64,000 bases of DNA from Artocarpus heterophyllus (GCA_025403435.1 CM046354.1:34561533-34625532), one strand, 5' to 3'. Positions 45,693 to 58,794 are shown, counted from the first letter of the stretch. The notes: generated by a model from the letters alone, not told the origin. Program-made: numbers and translations.

Positions 45693-47676
45693 TATTGGAA
45701 ACAAAGTGCGCAGTAGAATTTTAAAAATTTTTCATCAGAGTAATTTCCAAAACACAAGTTTGACATGTTATATGTATAAATTAGACAGATCTTACTAACC
45801 TCTATGTGCCGAAGAACGTCCGCAACCTGTGTAGAGAAGTAACGTTCTAGAAGAGCCTCAACCAACTGGTCTTCTTTGCTATTCTCTATCCACAACCGGA
45901 GTGAGTGTGGGCTCACACGTATAGCTCTTCCATTGGTGACTCTCCTTCCAACCAATAGAGAGAACCCAAAGCTAATGTTCGTGATATGTAAGCAAAAGCT
46001 CTTGGGGAGTCTTTCCAGATACTCACTAGAAGAGTATCACTCTTAATCTCTCAAATTGATCTAAGTAAATCATAAGACTCACTCCCTTTTTATATCTATT
46101 GGTCCTGGGGTCAGTCCGTATCAAATTAGGCCTCAAAAACTCAAAACAGAATCAAGTTCTGATTAATATCTGATAAGATCCACGTGAAAATGTGTAATCT
46201 TATCTCTCGCTGATCAGTAAACCAAACAGCCTGATCGGTAGGCCAAACAGGCCCCATCGGCAGGCCGAAAACGTCATTCGGCAGGCCAAACTCCTGAGAA
46301 AAAATCTTTGTGAATCTTTTATTTTCCACCCGAGATTCTAAAGGATAAAGTCTCAGTTTTGATTCAAATAACCCAATAGAGAAGTTATCTGATCAAAACA
46401 AACTTTATCAAGATAATCTCTAAGAAAATAAATCAATTCACAATAATTCTACAAGTTTATCTTGTTCTAATTTGTCCAAAATTAAAACAACCGATAAACA
46501 GACAAGAATTATCTGATCGCAATAATTCAATAAGTGTATCTTGAACTAATTTCTTACAAAATTAATTCAACCGATAAACAGACATGAATTATTTGATTCT
46601 TACAAATTTTAAACCAATCTGATAAATCTGACATAAGTCACCAATTATTGGAAAAGCACGCCGTGTCGTTATAGGACTTTGTGAGCTAGCAAAGGGGACC
46701 AAAATGGACCTATAAAGTTCAAGCTCATGATCATTATGAAACCCAATATCCCAGATATACATTTCACAATTATCAACTCCAACGCTACTCCACTAAAAGT
46801 CTCCATGACATATCATAGTGTATCGCATCCCCACATGATCATCCATAATTGGCTTAAGGACAAGTTCTGTCTTACCTTCCCGATTATTTTTATCTTACGT
46901 TCCATTGTCTCACGATTAGAAAACTTACCATCCAAAGATAGTATACCATTCGGTTACACCTATGTACCCAAATGGTTGAGCGCTCCAGTTTTCCAATTAC
47001 AGGACAACGCATATAAGAGGGTATCATTACTCCTAAAGAGGAGCTATGGATTCCATATCTATGAATAACAAGTCTACACTATCAAGAGTCATGCCTCCAA
47101 CGTACCGGCATGCATACCACTATTGGGATGTGGGTGTCACCCTTTGGCACATCAAAAGACACAAGTCGAAACAACGGGCCCACTATTCATCTCAAGATTA
47201 AGATATAATACAAATGACTGTCTAAAGTGAATCGATTTGTCGAGATAGAATTATTAATCCAAATCAATTCACTTTATGTCCCAATCCAACACATCGTCAC
47301 CTATGACAACGTGCCAATGTTTCTATTCACGGAGTCCAACTCTGATGGTCAAGACAAACCATCCCCCAAAAGGGATATAGACAACATAACAATCTTTACA
47401 TGAATAAAGTGCCCAACTTTATTCCCTCTATTATAGATAATATGTTTTAGACCATCACCTTAAGAATCTTGTCTTCCGCATAATCAGTCCATCATATGCC
47501 CAATTCTTATGGTTTAGACAAACAGTCTCAGACTACTGTTTGCTTATCATACATTCAACAAATATGAACGTAAAGTGGACAAGATTTGGTATATACAAAT
47601 GAATAAATTCTTTATTGATAAAAATGTCTCCAAAAATGTCTTACATTTTTACTCCTTAGGGCATACATGTCTAACA
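45693..47676 (-). repeat. F array LTR3 (hybrid, same 52-bp deletion)
   Basis: 1,984 bp, same hybrid structure as LTR2, with the deletion at 46799/46800. It differs from LTR2 at a few places (ataaacagacatg, caaattttaaacc, cctgagaaaaaatcttt), some of which match LTR1, so small conversion patches are likely. Confidence 0.92.
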
Positions 47677-47687
47677 AATTCCCACTT
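47677..47687 (-). other. F unit 3 polypurine tract (altered)
   Basis: Same altered form as units 1 and 2. Confidence 0.75.
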
Positions 47688-47690
47688 GCA

Positions 47691-48386
47691 CTAAGTGAGT
47701 AAATACAGCAAATTTCGCATCCATATAGCTTCCTCATGCCTCTCGAAGACTCTCCCAGTAAGTGTTTTCGTAAATGGATCAACTAAACTGTCCTCTGACA
47801 CGATCTTGCATACCGTGACATGCCTGCTATCAACGAAGTCCTTTATCACATGATACTTCCGATCAATATGCTTACTCTTCTTGTGAAATCTTGGCTTCTT
47901 AGCATTAGCTACCGCCGCACTATTATCACAGTACAGTGATACTGCTTTATCCATACTAGGAACTACCTCAAGATCCCCAAGGAACTTACAGAGCCACACT
48001 GCTTCTTTCAAAGCATCACTAGCCAACACATACTCGGCCTCCATCGTTGAATCCGAAGTGTAATCTTGCTTTGCACTTCTCCAACAGATGGCACCGCCAC
48101 CCAGAGTAAACACAAACCCCAAAGTCGATTTCCTAGAATCCAGACAGGATTGAAAATCCGAATCAGTGTATCCTAGAGGAGTTTAATCCTCACCCAAATA
48201 CACAAGCATATACACTCAAGTCCTTCTCAGGTACTTCAAAATATGCTTTACCGCAACCCAATGGTTCGGTCCTGGATCCGCCTGCAATCGACTTACAATC
48301 CCGACCGTATAGCTAATATCCGATCGTGTGCAAAGCATGGCATACACGAGACTACCCACCGCCGAAGCATAAGGCACCTTCTTCAT
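47691..48386 (-). pseudogene. F unit 3 RNase H
   Basis: Identical reading to unit 2, including SAKQDYTSD and the upstream TAA. Confidence 0.88.
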
Positions 48387-49206
48387 GTATTCTCTTTCTT
48401 CATAAGACTTTAGAGAGTCTTTCTTAGAAAGAGTAATTCCAGACCTAGATGGTTGCCCACCTTTCTTGGAATCCTACATTGCAAACCTCCTGAGAATTTT
48501 ATCTATGTAGCCGGCCTGTGACAAAGCTACCATTTTGTTCTTCCTATCCCGAAAGATCTGGACACCAAGAACAAAATTAGCCTCACCTAAGTCCTTCATG
48601 TCAAACTGCTTGGTTAACCATAATTTGACCGATGACAACGGCCCAACGTCATTGCCAATTAGCAGAATGTCATCTACATAGAGCAGTAGAAAAACCACCT
48701 TCCCATCCTTAATGTGTTTGTAAACACATGGTTCATCCACATTTTGTGAGAACCCATAAGTCTTGATCACTTGATCAAATCTTATGTTCCAAGAACGAGA
48801 AGCCTGCTTAAGTCCATAAATAGACTTTAGCACCTTACAAACCTTACCCTCTTGACCCGCGACCTTGAACCCGTCTGGTTGTTTCATATAAAGGGACTCA
48901 TCAAGATAGCCATTCAGAAAAGCCGTCTTGACATCCATCTGCCAAATCTCGTAGTCAAGAGCGGCAGCTATGGACAAGAGAATCTGGATGGACTTAAGCA
49001 TGGCTACAGGCGAAAAGGTTTCCTCATAATCGATTCCTTTCTTTTACGCATAACCCTTAGCTACCAATCTAGCCTTAAAGGTTTCGACCATTCCATCCAC
49101 TCCCCTTTTCCTCTTATAGATCCACTTACACCCTATGGGTTTTACCCCTTCAGGAAGATCCATAAGCTCCCAGACCCGATTAGTCTACATCGACTTCATC
49201 TCTATG
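48387..49206 (-). pseudogene. F unit 3 reverse transcriptase
   Basis: Identical reading to unit 2, with DESLYMKQ, KVCKVLKS and the TAA at 49044-49046. Confidence 0.88.
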
Positions 49207-49207
49207 T

Positions 49208-50406
49208 TCATGGCCTTGTCCAGAGTCTTGAATCAACATCCTCTATAGCTTTTGTGTAAGTATAAGGATCCCTGTCATGTTCATTTGGTTCAGCCAAAAA
49301 GACCTCCCCATTGAACATATACCTCTTAGGTTGACGCCTGATCCTCCCACTACGCCGAAGCCCCTGAGGTTGTTGTTCAGGTTTGTTTGGTTTTTCTACA
49401 CCAATCGGAATGGTTTCGTTCTGAACCTCCAGAGTGAATGAATCACCCCTTAACTCCTCAAGCATCACTTTGGTTCGAGGTTTAAAGTCGTCCATGTAAC
49501 TCTCCTCAAGGAAAGTTACATTAGTTGAAACCACGACTTTATTTTCCTTTGGGTTATAAAAATAACCCCCTTTAGTCCCTTTTGGATATCCGACAAACAC
49601 GTAAACTTCTGAACGTGCTTCCAACTTATTCTGACCTTAAACAGGACATGTGCCGGACATCCCCATATGCGAATATGGTTTAAGGATGTCTTCCGTCTTG
49701 TCCACAACTCGTGAGGAGTTTTAGGGACCGATTTTGAAGGCACATTGTTCAAAAGATAACATGCAGTTTGTAGTGCATATCCCCAAAAGGATAAAGGCAA
49801 TGATGAATAACTCATCATGGACCTAATCATGTCCAACAAAGTCCTATTCCTTCTCTCCGCTACGCCAATCTGCTGTGGAGTGCCCGGCGTAGTCAAATGG
49901 GATAAAATCCCATTCTCTAACAAGTGTCCCAAGAAATCATCAGAAAGGTATTCCCCACCTCGATCAGATCGAAGTGCCTTTATGGGTCTACCCAATTGCT
50001 TTTCCACTTTAGCCCGAAACTCCCTAAACTTATCATAAGTTTCGCTTTTGTGGTGCATCAAGTACCCATACCCATATCTTGAGTAATCGTCAATAAAAGT
50101 GACGAAGTACTCATACCCTCCTATTGCCCGAATGTTCATCGGCCCGCAAACATCACTATGCACAAGTTCTAGAACCCCTTCGGCCCTATTGCCCTTAGAC
50201 CCGTATAGTCGTTTGGTCATTTTACCCTCCAAACAAGATTCACATTAAGGTATAGATTCCACCTTCAAGTTGCTTAAAGGTCCGTCCCTTACCAACCTTT
50301 GAATCCTATTCAGGTTAATATGGCCAAGGCGCAAATGCCAAAGATAAGTCTTATTAGAGTGAGAAGTTTTAAGTCTTTTTGAGTCATTATCATTTATCTT
50401 AGCATT
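49208..50406 (-). pseudogene. F unit 3 integrase
   Basis: Identical reading to unit 2, including [11 protein letters not shown], the frameshift near 49631 and the TAA at 50245-50247. Confidence 0.88.
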
Positions 50407-50425
50407 AAGCAATAAGTCCATCTTA

Positions 50426-51065
50426 GGTTTGATAAAATATAGATTATTTTGCATCCATCCAGAACAAATAAAAGATTTATTTTTACGAATCACCACTTTT
50501 TCATTAAAAGATACCACGTAGGAGTCTTTAAATAAAGAAGATACAGAAATTAAATTCCTTTTAAATTTAGGAACATAAAAACAATCTCGTAAAATTAAAT
50601 TCTTATAATTATCAAAATAAAGATGGACATCTCCCACTGCTTCCGCTGAGACCAAGGATCCATCGCCCATCTGAAGTGTTAAAGTCTTCACACAGCAGAC
50701 TTCTCGTTTCTTTGAATCCTTGTAGAGAAACACAAACATGATTAGTTGCACCAGAATCTATGACCCAGATGTCACTGGATTTCTCAACCAAACAAGTTTC
50801 TAAATATTGAAGATCACACCTACCTCCCTTGGAAAGGAAGTCCTTGCAATGCTTCTTTATATGCCCGACCTTACCACAGAAGAAGCACTTAAGCTTCTTT
50901 GGGTTCTTCTTCTTCTTCTTCTTGCTCTTGGTAGTAGCAAGAATAGAAGACTTCCCATTCTTGGCCCGTTGCTTCTTTCCATTCCCAGAGTTAGGATTGG
51001 AACCAGAAGCAGCTACCATGTTGGCCTCACCACCAGCAGTAGACTCCTTGATCAGCAGTTCAAAC
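50426..51065 (-). pseudogene. F unit 3 nucleocapsid and protease
   Basis: Identical reading to unit 2: intact CCHC knuckle and DSGA box, with the same frame change. Confidence 0.88.
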
Positions 51066-51073
51066 TCCTGTAA

Positions 51074-51643
51074 CTATTTCATCAATTCTGTCAAGGTCAT
51101 ATCCCGTCTATTGCTTAAATTAAAAGTAGCTCTAAACGGAATAAATTTCTTAGACAGAGTCTCAAAGACCATAGTCATCTGAGTTTCAGCATCGATGTCG
51201 GCTCCATTGGTTTGAGCCTCAGCGAGGTAACCCATGACCAACATCATGTGCTCCTTTACAGATGTCCCCGGTCTCTGTCTACAGTTTAAGAGTTTCTGAA
51301 GCGCCCCTTGCCGCTTTGTTATGGCCTGGCCTCCAAAAATGTCCTCAAGATTATCCAAGATCTGCTTCACAGTCTCATAATCCTGATGTTGAGCCTGCAG
51401 CACGTTGTTCATGCTAGCCATAACATAGCAGCGGGCCTGATCATTAGCATCTTTCCAACGATCGTACGCTTGGAATTGCTCATTACTTGAGTCTCCCGTA
51501 GGCTCGGGAGGACAAGGAGTTGTCAGTACATATTTCAGTTTCTCAAAGGATAGGACGATGTCTAGGTTCCGTTTCCAATCGTTATAATTCTCACCGGTTA
51601 ATTGGTTTTTGTCAAGTATCGAAGATAAAGCATTTTTAGACAT
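51074..51643 (-). pseudogene. F unit 3 gag
   Basis: Same protein and TAG as the other units. The base just upstream of the start (51648) differs from units 1 and 2 and marks the beginning of unit 3's private leader variants. Confidence 0.88.
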
Positions 51644-53310
51644 TTTCAATCTACAATAAAGAATCATATACCAAACATAAGCAAACATATATAATAATTT
51701 AGTAAGATAATACAATCATGTAAAACATACAAATGTGTTTATGTGTCAAAACGTTGAAAGTATCACAACCTTATAACGATAATTCCCAACTCAGAATTCA
51801 ACAAGCTCCTAGGGGAGTCATGTCAAATTCAATTAGGAACACAGATCCCCTCCTGATTAATATATGCCATCCAGGACCCGTATGATCCAACATATACTAA
51901 TAATCGTTTCTTTGGCCATTAATTTTATTAACAGAGCTCTTAGGGGAGGTTAATAATAAAATTAACGCTGAGTGTATAACCACTGTTTTAATATTTTATC
52001 CATGATTTATAATTACCACCTCAGGGTGTGCAACCATAAATCACACTAAAATACTTTATCCTTTCCGAGATCCAATCTGGTACATGATAGAAATCCCTTC
52101 TTAGGGGTCGGGACCACCATGTTCTTCCTATGGACCAACGATGGAGGCCTTAGGTCCTCTCTTCGAAAACCTTCTCCCATTGAATCTTTTGAGGTCAAGG
52201 TTTTATTTTAAAATTATGCATGAACAATTTTAATCTGAGCGGCACTCCCTATTCTATATGACATGTTATCAATATACATGGTGCATCATATTATAATGCA
52301 GACAAGCAAAGCAATCAAGCAAAGCTACAAGCAAAATAATAATAACCGTAATATTATGGTTTCACCCTAGAGAATAGAAAACTAAGATTACAAGAGAATA
52401 ATCGAGACATTTATCGATTCTTCATCCTTGAATCCTCAAGCTATATCCTTCTTCATGTAATACCCATCTTCAAGTCTTCAGTCCCATATGAATCGAATAC
52501 TTCATATTTTCGGTCATATCCAAATTTAATGTTTCTCATAATCGTCCCAAAAATCAAATTAAAACTGCCCCAGAAAAATTGCACCTTTTCTAGACACTTG
52601 GCAGCTCTCGGTCGGCAGGCCGATCTAGGTGATCGGTCTGTCGATCATGAAGGTTTAGCCTACCGAACTGAAAGTTTGGCCTGCCGGTAGAGCATCCAAA
52701 TTTCTGCCCCACTATCGGCCTGCCGGACCACACATCTGGCCTGCCGATCTGTGACCTTCGGCCTGCCGAACTGTGAGGTCTGGCATGCCGACCGAGCAGA
52801 AAACCTTCCTTCTAGAAAATACAATTTTAATGCAATTCATCAATTTTATTTTCAACAATTCAAAAACATAAAAGTAGAGACTCAGGAAATACCTGGAGGC
52901 ACCATCATCTATCTTTAAGATCCGACTTCTCATTTCGTCTTCTCCGAATAATCATTTAATTACAAAATTCTTACAAATTAAAAAATTAAATAACAATTCC
53001 TAGACGGAGATGATAGTCTGCCATCTAATTACATGAAAAACCTAGATACACATTCTAACCTCTAAGGAACCATAACCAGTATGAATTAATTAATTAATAA
53101 ATAATTAAACAAAGATTTAATCAACCATAATTATTTAATAAACATTCACCACATAATCCATGACAACATATATATTATATAGAAACCTAGAGTGCCATCT
53201 CTCTATAAAATTCAATTCAAGCATAGGAGAGATTAAGATCACAACATTTATGCAGATAACATGATCATAAACTTGCAAATTTATGTAAAAACCATGGCTC
53301 TGATACCAAT
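51644..53310 (-). other. F unit 3 leader (private variants)
   Basis: This leader has several changes not seen in units 1 and 2: aacgctgagtg, cactgttttaat, cctcagggtg, ggtgcatcat, actaagatt. Its motif array is at about 52608-52800. Confidence 0.75.
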
Positions 53311-55346
53311 TATTGGAAACAAAGTGCGCAGCAGAATTTTAAAAATTTTTCATCAGAGTAATTTCCAAAACACAAGTTTGACATGTTATATGTATAAATT
53401 AGACAGATCTTACTAACCTCTATGTGCCGAAGAAACTCCGCAACCTGTGTAGAGAAGTAACGTTCCAGAAGAGCCTCAACCAACTGGTCTTCTTTGCTAT
53501 TCTCTATCCACAACCGGAGTGAGTGTGGGCTCACACGTATAGCTCTTCCATTGGTGACTCTCCTTCCAACCAATAGAGAGAACCCAAAGCTAATGTTCGT
53601 GATATGTAAGCAAAAGCTCTTAGGGAGTTTTTCCAGATACTCACTAGAAGAGTATCACTCTTAATCTCTCAAATTGATCTAAGTAAATCATAAGACTCAC
53701 TCCCTTTTTATATCTATTGGTCCTGGGGTCAGTCCGTATCAAATTAGGCCTCAAAAACTCAAAACAGAATCAAGTTCTGATTAATATCTGATAAGATCCA
53801 CGTGAAAATGTGTAATCTTATCTCTCGCTGATCAGCAAACCGAACAGCCTGATCGGTAGGCCAAACAGGCCCCATCGGCAGGCCGAACACGTCATTCGAC
53901 AGGCCGAACTCCCGAGAAAAAATCTCTGTGAATCTTTTTTTTTCCACCCGAGATTCTAAAGGATAAAGTCTCAGTTTTGATTCAAATAACCCAATAGAGA
54001 AGTTATCTGATCAAAACAAACTTTATCAAGATAATCTCTAAGAAAATAAATCAATTCACAATAATTCTACAAGTTTATCTTGTTCTAATTTGTCCAAAAT
54101 TAAAACAACCGATAAACAGACAAGAATTATCTGATCGCAATAATTCAATAAGTGTATCTTGAACTAATTTCTTACAAAATTAATTCAACCGATAAACATA
54201 CATGAATTATTTGATTCTTACAAAATTTAAACCAATCTGATAAATCTGACATAAGTCACCAATTATTGGAAAAGCACGCCGTGTCGTTATAGGACTTTGT
54301 GAGCTAGCAAAGGGGACCAAAATGGACCTATAAAGTTCAAGCTCATGATCATTATGAAACCCAATATCCCAGATATACATTTCACAATTATCAACTCCAA
54401 CGCTACTCCACTAAAAGCTTGGAGCTGCACTCTCAAACTTTATAGAATTACAAAGCTCATGTAGCTAAGTCTCCATGACATATCATAGTGTATCGCATCC
54501 CCATATGATAATCCATAATCGGCTTAAGGACAAGTTCTGTCTTACCTCCCCGATTATTTTTATCTTACGTTCCATTGTCTCACCATTAGAAAACTTACCA
54601 TCCAAAGATAGTATACCATTCGGTTACACCTATGTATCCAAATGGTTGAGCGCTCCAGTTTTCCAATTACAGGACAACGCATATAAGAAGATATCATTAC
54701 TCCTAAAGAGGAGCTATGGATTCCATATCTATGAATAACAAGTCTACGCTATCAAGAGTCATGCCTCCAACGTATCGGTATGCATACCACTATTGAGATG
54801 TGGCTGTCACCCTTTGGCACATCAAAAGGCACAAGTCGAGACAACGGGCCTACTATTCATCTCAGGATTAAGATACAATACAAATGACTGTCTAAAGTGA
54901 ATCGATTTGCCGAGACAGAATTATTAATCCAAATCAATTCACTTTGTGTCCCGATCCAACACATCGTCACCTATGACAACATGCCAATGTTTCTATTCAC
55001 AGAGTCCAACTCCGATGGTCAAGACAAACCATCTCCCAAAAGGGATATAGACAACATAACAATCTTTACATGAATAAAGCGCCCAAGTTTATTCCCTCGA
55101 TTGCGGATCATATGTTTTAGACCGTCACCTTAAGAATCGTGTCTTCCACATAATCAATCCATCATATGCCCAATTCTTAAGGTTTAGACTAACAGTCTCA
55201 GACTACTGTTTACATATCATACATTCAACAAATATGAACGTAAAGAGGATAAGATTTGGTATATATAAATGAATAAATTCTTTATTGATAAAAATGTCTG
55301 CAAAAATGTATTACATTTTTACTCCTTAGGGCATGCATGTCTAACA
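53311..55346 (-). repeat. F array LTR4 (5' LTR)
   Basis: 2,036 bp, from TATTGG to CTAACA. Its outer end abuts TATGG (55347). The terminal TG has become TA on the PBS side, a change also present in LTR2 and LTR3. TATA block ccctttttatatc at about 53702-53714. Confidence 0.92.
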
Positions 55347-55351
55347 TATGG
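55347..55351. repeat. Right target-site duplication of F array (TATGG)
   Basis: Exact partner of 30401-30405. Confidence 0.92.
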
Positions 55352-56338
55352 TTCCTCCCTAGAGAAAAGAAAACAAAGATTACAAGAGAATAATCGAAAC
55401 ATATTATTGATTCTTCATCCTTGAATCTTCAAATTTTATCTTTCTTCATGTCATGTCCATCTTCAAGTCTTTAATACTGCATAGATTAAATACTCCATAT
55501 TTTCGGTTATATCCAAATATAATATTTCTTAGAATTGTCCCAAAAATAAAATCAAAACTACATTGAAAAATGCACCTTTTCTAAAAAATTTACAGCTCTT
55601 TGCCGGCATGCCGATCTGTGTGATTAGCTTGTCAGTCATGATCCATCGGTTTGTTGATCTTTTCATATCAGCCTGCCAATGATAATAGTTTAGCATGTCA
55701 TACTGGAAAGTTTGACCTATTGCTAGAGCCACCAAATTTCTACCCCATTGACGACCTATCAATCTTAGAGGTTCGGCCTGCCAGTCTATGACCATCGGTC
55801 TACCGAACCTGAGCGTTCGGCCTGTCAAACGAGCAGAAATCACAACATCCAAAAAGATACATCTTTTATGTAGCTTTTCAATTTTATTTTCAACAATTCA
55901 AAAATGTAAAATTAGAGACTCAGGAAATATCTATAAATGCTATCATCTATCTTCTAGATTCCTCTTCTCCGAATGATTATTTAATTACAAAATTCTTACA
56001 AATTTAAAATTAAATATAATTCCTAGATGGAGATAATAGTCCGTCATCTAATTACATGAAAAACCTATATATACATTCTAACCTTTAAGGAACCATAACC
56101 AACATAAATTAATTTATTAATAAATAATTAAATAATAATTTAATCAACCATAATTAATTAAAAACATTCAGCATATAACCCATGATAACATATAAATATC
56201 TAGAAACCTAGAAACCTAGAGTGCCAACACTCTAAAAATCAATATCAAGCATAGGAGAGATCAAGATCGTATAATCTATACGTATAGCAAGATCACAAAC
56301 TTGAAAATTTATGTAAAAACCATGGCTTTGATACCAAT
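55352..56338 (-). other. Copy D leader, PBS-proximal part
   Basis: Continuation of the leader cut at 30405. It holds a decayed GC-rich motif array at about 55598-55835 and no gene. Confidence 0.78.
56324..56336 (-). other. Copy D primer binding site
   Basis: GGCTTTGATACCA (plus strand), one C-to-T change from the perfect complement, two bases from the LTR end. Confidence 0.8.
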
Positions 56339-56621
56339 TGTGGGAAAATTAGTACACAGCAAAATTTTAAAATTTTTATACTAGAATATTATTCAAAACA
56401 CAAGTTTGATATGCTATATGCATAAATTAACTAGATCTTACTAACCTCGTAAATGTAAAAAAGCTCCCGTAATTCATGAAGAGTATAATTCTCTAAAAGA
56501 GCCTCAACCAACAAGTTTTCTTTACTATTCTCTATACACAATCGGAGTGCGTGTGGGTGCACATCATTCAACCTTTCCTCAATGAATCTCCTTCTAACCA
56601 ATTAAGAAAACACAAAGCTAG
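56339..56621 (-). repeat. Copy D 5' LTR fragment
   Basis: It starts TGTGGGAAAATTAG, a decayed LTR end, and matches the LTR terminal region of copy C up to cacaaagctag, where the gypsy element begins. The rest of the LTR lies beyond the window. Confidence 0.85.
56617..56621. repeat. Likely target-site duplication of the gypsy element (GCTAG)
   Basis: The five bases before the LTR start TGTAACGCC. The second copy would lie past 64000, so this is unconfirmed. Confidence 0.5.
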
Positions 56622-56889
56622 TGTAACGCCCCGAAATTTATTTAATGTTAATGTAATATAAATGATGAATTAGTGTGCCATAATTAATGTTTCAACATTA
56701 ATTTGATTATTTGATTGGATTTTGAGTTTTTGGTTGTTTTCTTAAATTGATGCATTCAAATGATTTCTTATTGTTTTAAAATGAAGTTTTGGGTTTTAAA
56801 ACATAACAATTTGTAAAATGTTAAAAACACTCCATTTTACAAAACCGTGGGCGGTACATGGTTTTTGCATAGTAAAACCACCCACCGTT

Positions 56890-56901
56890 TCCCTATATTT
56901 A
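56890..56901 (+). promoter_or_regulatory. Gypsy LTR TATA-like box
   Basis: CCCTATATTTATT precedes a long CT-rich stretch. The pattern recurs in the 3' LTR near 63587-63598. Function is inferred. Confidence 0.45.
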
Positions 56902-57006
56902 TTCTCTCTCTTCCACCTCTCTCCTCACTCTCTCAGATCTCTCATCTCTCTCTCTCCCATGGCTCTCTTCACTCTCTCTCTCTCCTGGTTTTCTCTCTAT
57001 CTCTCT
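56902..57006 (+). repeat. CT-rich (CTCTCT) low-complexity tract in gypsy LTR
   Basis: Runs of ctctctc lie downstream of the TATA-like box and also at about 63599-63704 in the 3' LTR. This is a pyrimidine-patch type sequence common in plant promoters. Apparent serine/leucine-rich frames here are artefacts. Confidence 0.7.
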
Positions 57007-58794
57007 CTCAAATTTTTGAACCAAATCCGAATCCAAGCTTCGGGTTAGCAAGGAGGAGGCTCAGGAACGTGATTTGACAACCGAGAATGCGGATTGAAGC
57101 TTTGATTCGAGGTTAGTTTTGAAATTTCTAAACTTTGTTTAAAATTTTCAATTTTGTGTATTTTTGAAATCTAGGTTTGTTTAAGCTTAGAAAACCCTTG
57201 ATTTGAGTTAAATGAACTTAGAACAACTAGAATCTAAGCTTAGATTGAAGAAAAATGGATTGGATTCAAGATTTTTCATTTTTCTCCCTATTTTCTCATT
57301 TTCAGATTCTTGAGATTCTTGAGTTTAAATCTTGTTTAAATGAGTCCAAATGTGTTCTAGTATGTTTTTCTATCAACTATGATTGTTTTCTATGCTTGGG
57401 ATTTGAGAAAAACAGGTTAAAATCAAGATTTGTGTTTTGGAGATCGAGAAACCTGTGGCTGGATTTTTGGGTTTTCCCAGTTCGACAGGCCGGATCATGC
57501 GTTCGGCAGGCCGGTGTTCTTCAGTCTGGTAGGCTGAACCTTGGGATGTTCGACCGACCAAACTTTGCTTCCGATAGCAGTTCGGCCGGCCGAAGCAGGG
57601 AGTTCGACAGGCCGGCCGAGGTCGGAAAAATTTTGTGATTTTCACCCGTTTTCACTGTTTTGAACCCTGATTTAAATTCCAACCTTATAGAATGATTTTA
57701 AAGATACAAATGGCACACTAGGACATCATGAAATGGTTTAGTAACATAGGATGTCTCAAACTAGATATTGATCGACTTAGTTTGCATCTAGGATCATTCG
57801 TGGTTCCGTGGAGCTAACGTATAGCGGACCAGGATTACGGTGTGGGGCACCGGCACGAGTATTGAGGTAGGACTTCTACCCCATTTCTTTGGTAGCCTGG
57901 TTTTGAAATTATTTGGCTTTAAAAAGGATTTCTATTAAAATGTTTTCAAAGGTTGTTTGAAAAATGAATTTATCGGCTATATTTTAATATACCGTGAACT
58001 GAAATGAACTTCATAATGAATGTAAATGTCAACACTCGGTAATTGGATTTGAATGATAATGATAATAAACATATAGGCATGATGCCATATCAGAGATCGG
58101 GTCGTATAGCGATCGACCTTGGGGGCAGGTCCCGAAACCCAGTTGGGCCACTACGGTGGTGATACTATTATGGTTTGTGTAGGAAAAAGAAAATGATATT
58201 TCTGGTTATCCAAGTAAACTGTTCTGGGTAACAATGGTTTTACTTAAAATTGTTTATTTATTTATCTATTTATTTATTCAAGGTTTCTTTTAAATAACTC
58301 CTGAATAATGACCTGTTTCTTTAAATTAAATTATTTATAAAACGTAGTCCTACTGAGCCTTTCGCTCACGTTCTATTTGTTTTAAATTCCCCCCTCTAGG
58401 TGGTTTTCCATTTAGGTTTGGAGAGGAATCTTCAGACAAGACGCATGAGCCATAGAGGGACTCGTAGCTTAAATTGCATTATTTAAATCAAGGCATGTAG
58501 GATTTTAACTTTAATTGTATCTGGACTGTGATTGTATTTATGATGTTGTCAGTACCATGTGTGTGCACAAGTTGTGGGTCTATGGGACCCATACTCGCGG
58601 CTTTATTGTTTTAATTATTATTCGCTTAATGTTTTGAATTGCCTAATGTATGTGAACTCTTTGTAAAGTGTTTTAACGAACCTCACATTTTATATTTAAT
58701 TCAACCCCTTAAACTCTGGGTTTTAATTAAATTCTCTTTTAATTAATTTAAATAATCTTCCATGTCACCTCCCGTACTCTGGGGCGTGACAGAA

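Larger units (their letters stand above)
30406..55346 (-). mobile_element. F array: tandem Ty1/copia, four LTRs and three interiors
   Basis: The array reads LTR1-int1-LTR2-int2-LTR3-int3-LTR4. Equivalent points are exactly 7,618 bp apart (gag ends 35838, 43456, 51074). The outer boundaries carry one shared TSD, TATGG, so a single insertion expanded afterwards. All three interiors share the same stops and frameshifts, so expansion happened at the DNA level after the element was dead. LTR2 and LTR3 are hybrids of LTR4 (PBS side) and LTR1 (PPT side). Confidence 0.93.
56622..58791 (+). repeat. Gypsy 5' LTR
   Basis: This 2,170-bp LTR runs from TGTAACGCCCC to GGGGCGTGACA, so it has TG...CA ends. 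It contains a TATA-like box (56890s), a CT-rich run, and at about 57478-57622 a cluster of TTCGGCAGGCCGG-type motifs like those in the copia elements. Confidence 0.92.

Noticed and set aside
56818..57077. Serine/leucine-rich frames in the CT-rich LTR tract (also 63456-63772)
   Set aside because: Low-complexity CT repeats read as open frames in several phases; promoter-proximal LTR sequence is the simpler reading.
57255..57638. 127-codon plus-strand frame inside the gypsy LTR
   Set aside because: It lies in non-coding LTR, covers the GC-rich motif cluster and shows no known domain.
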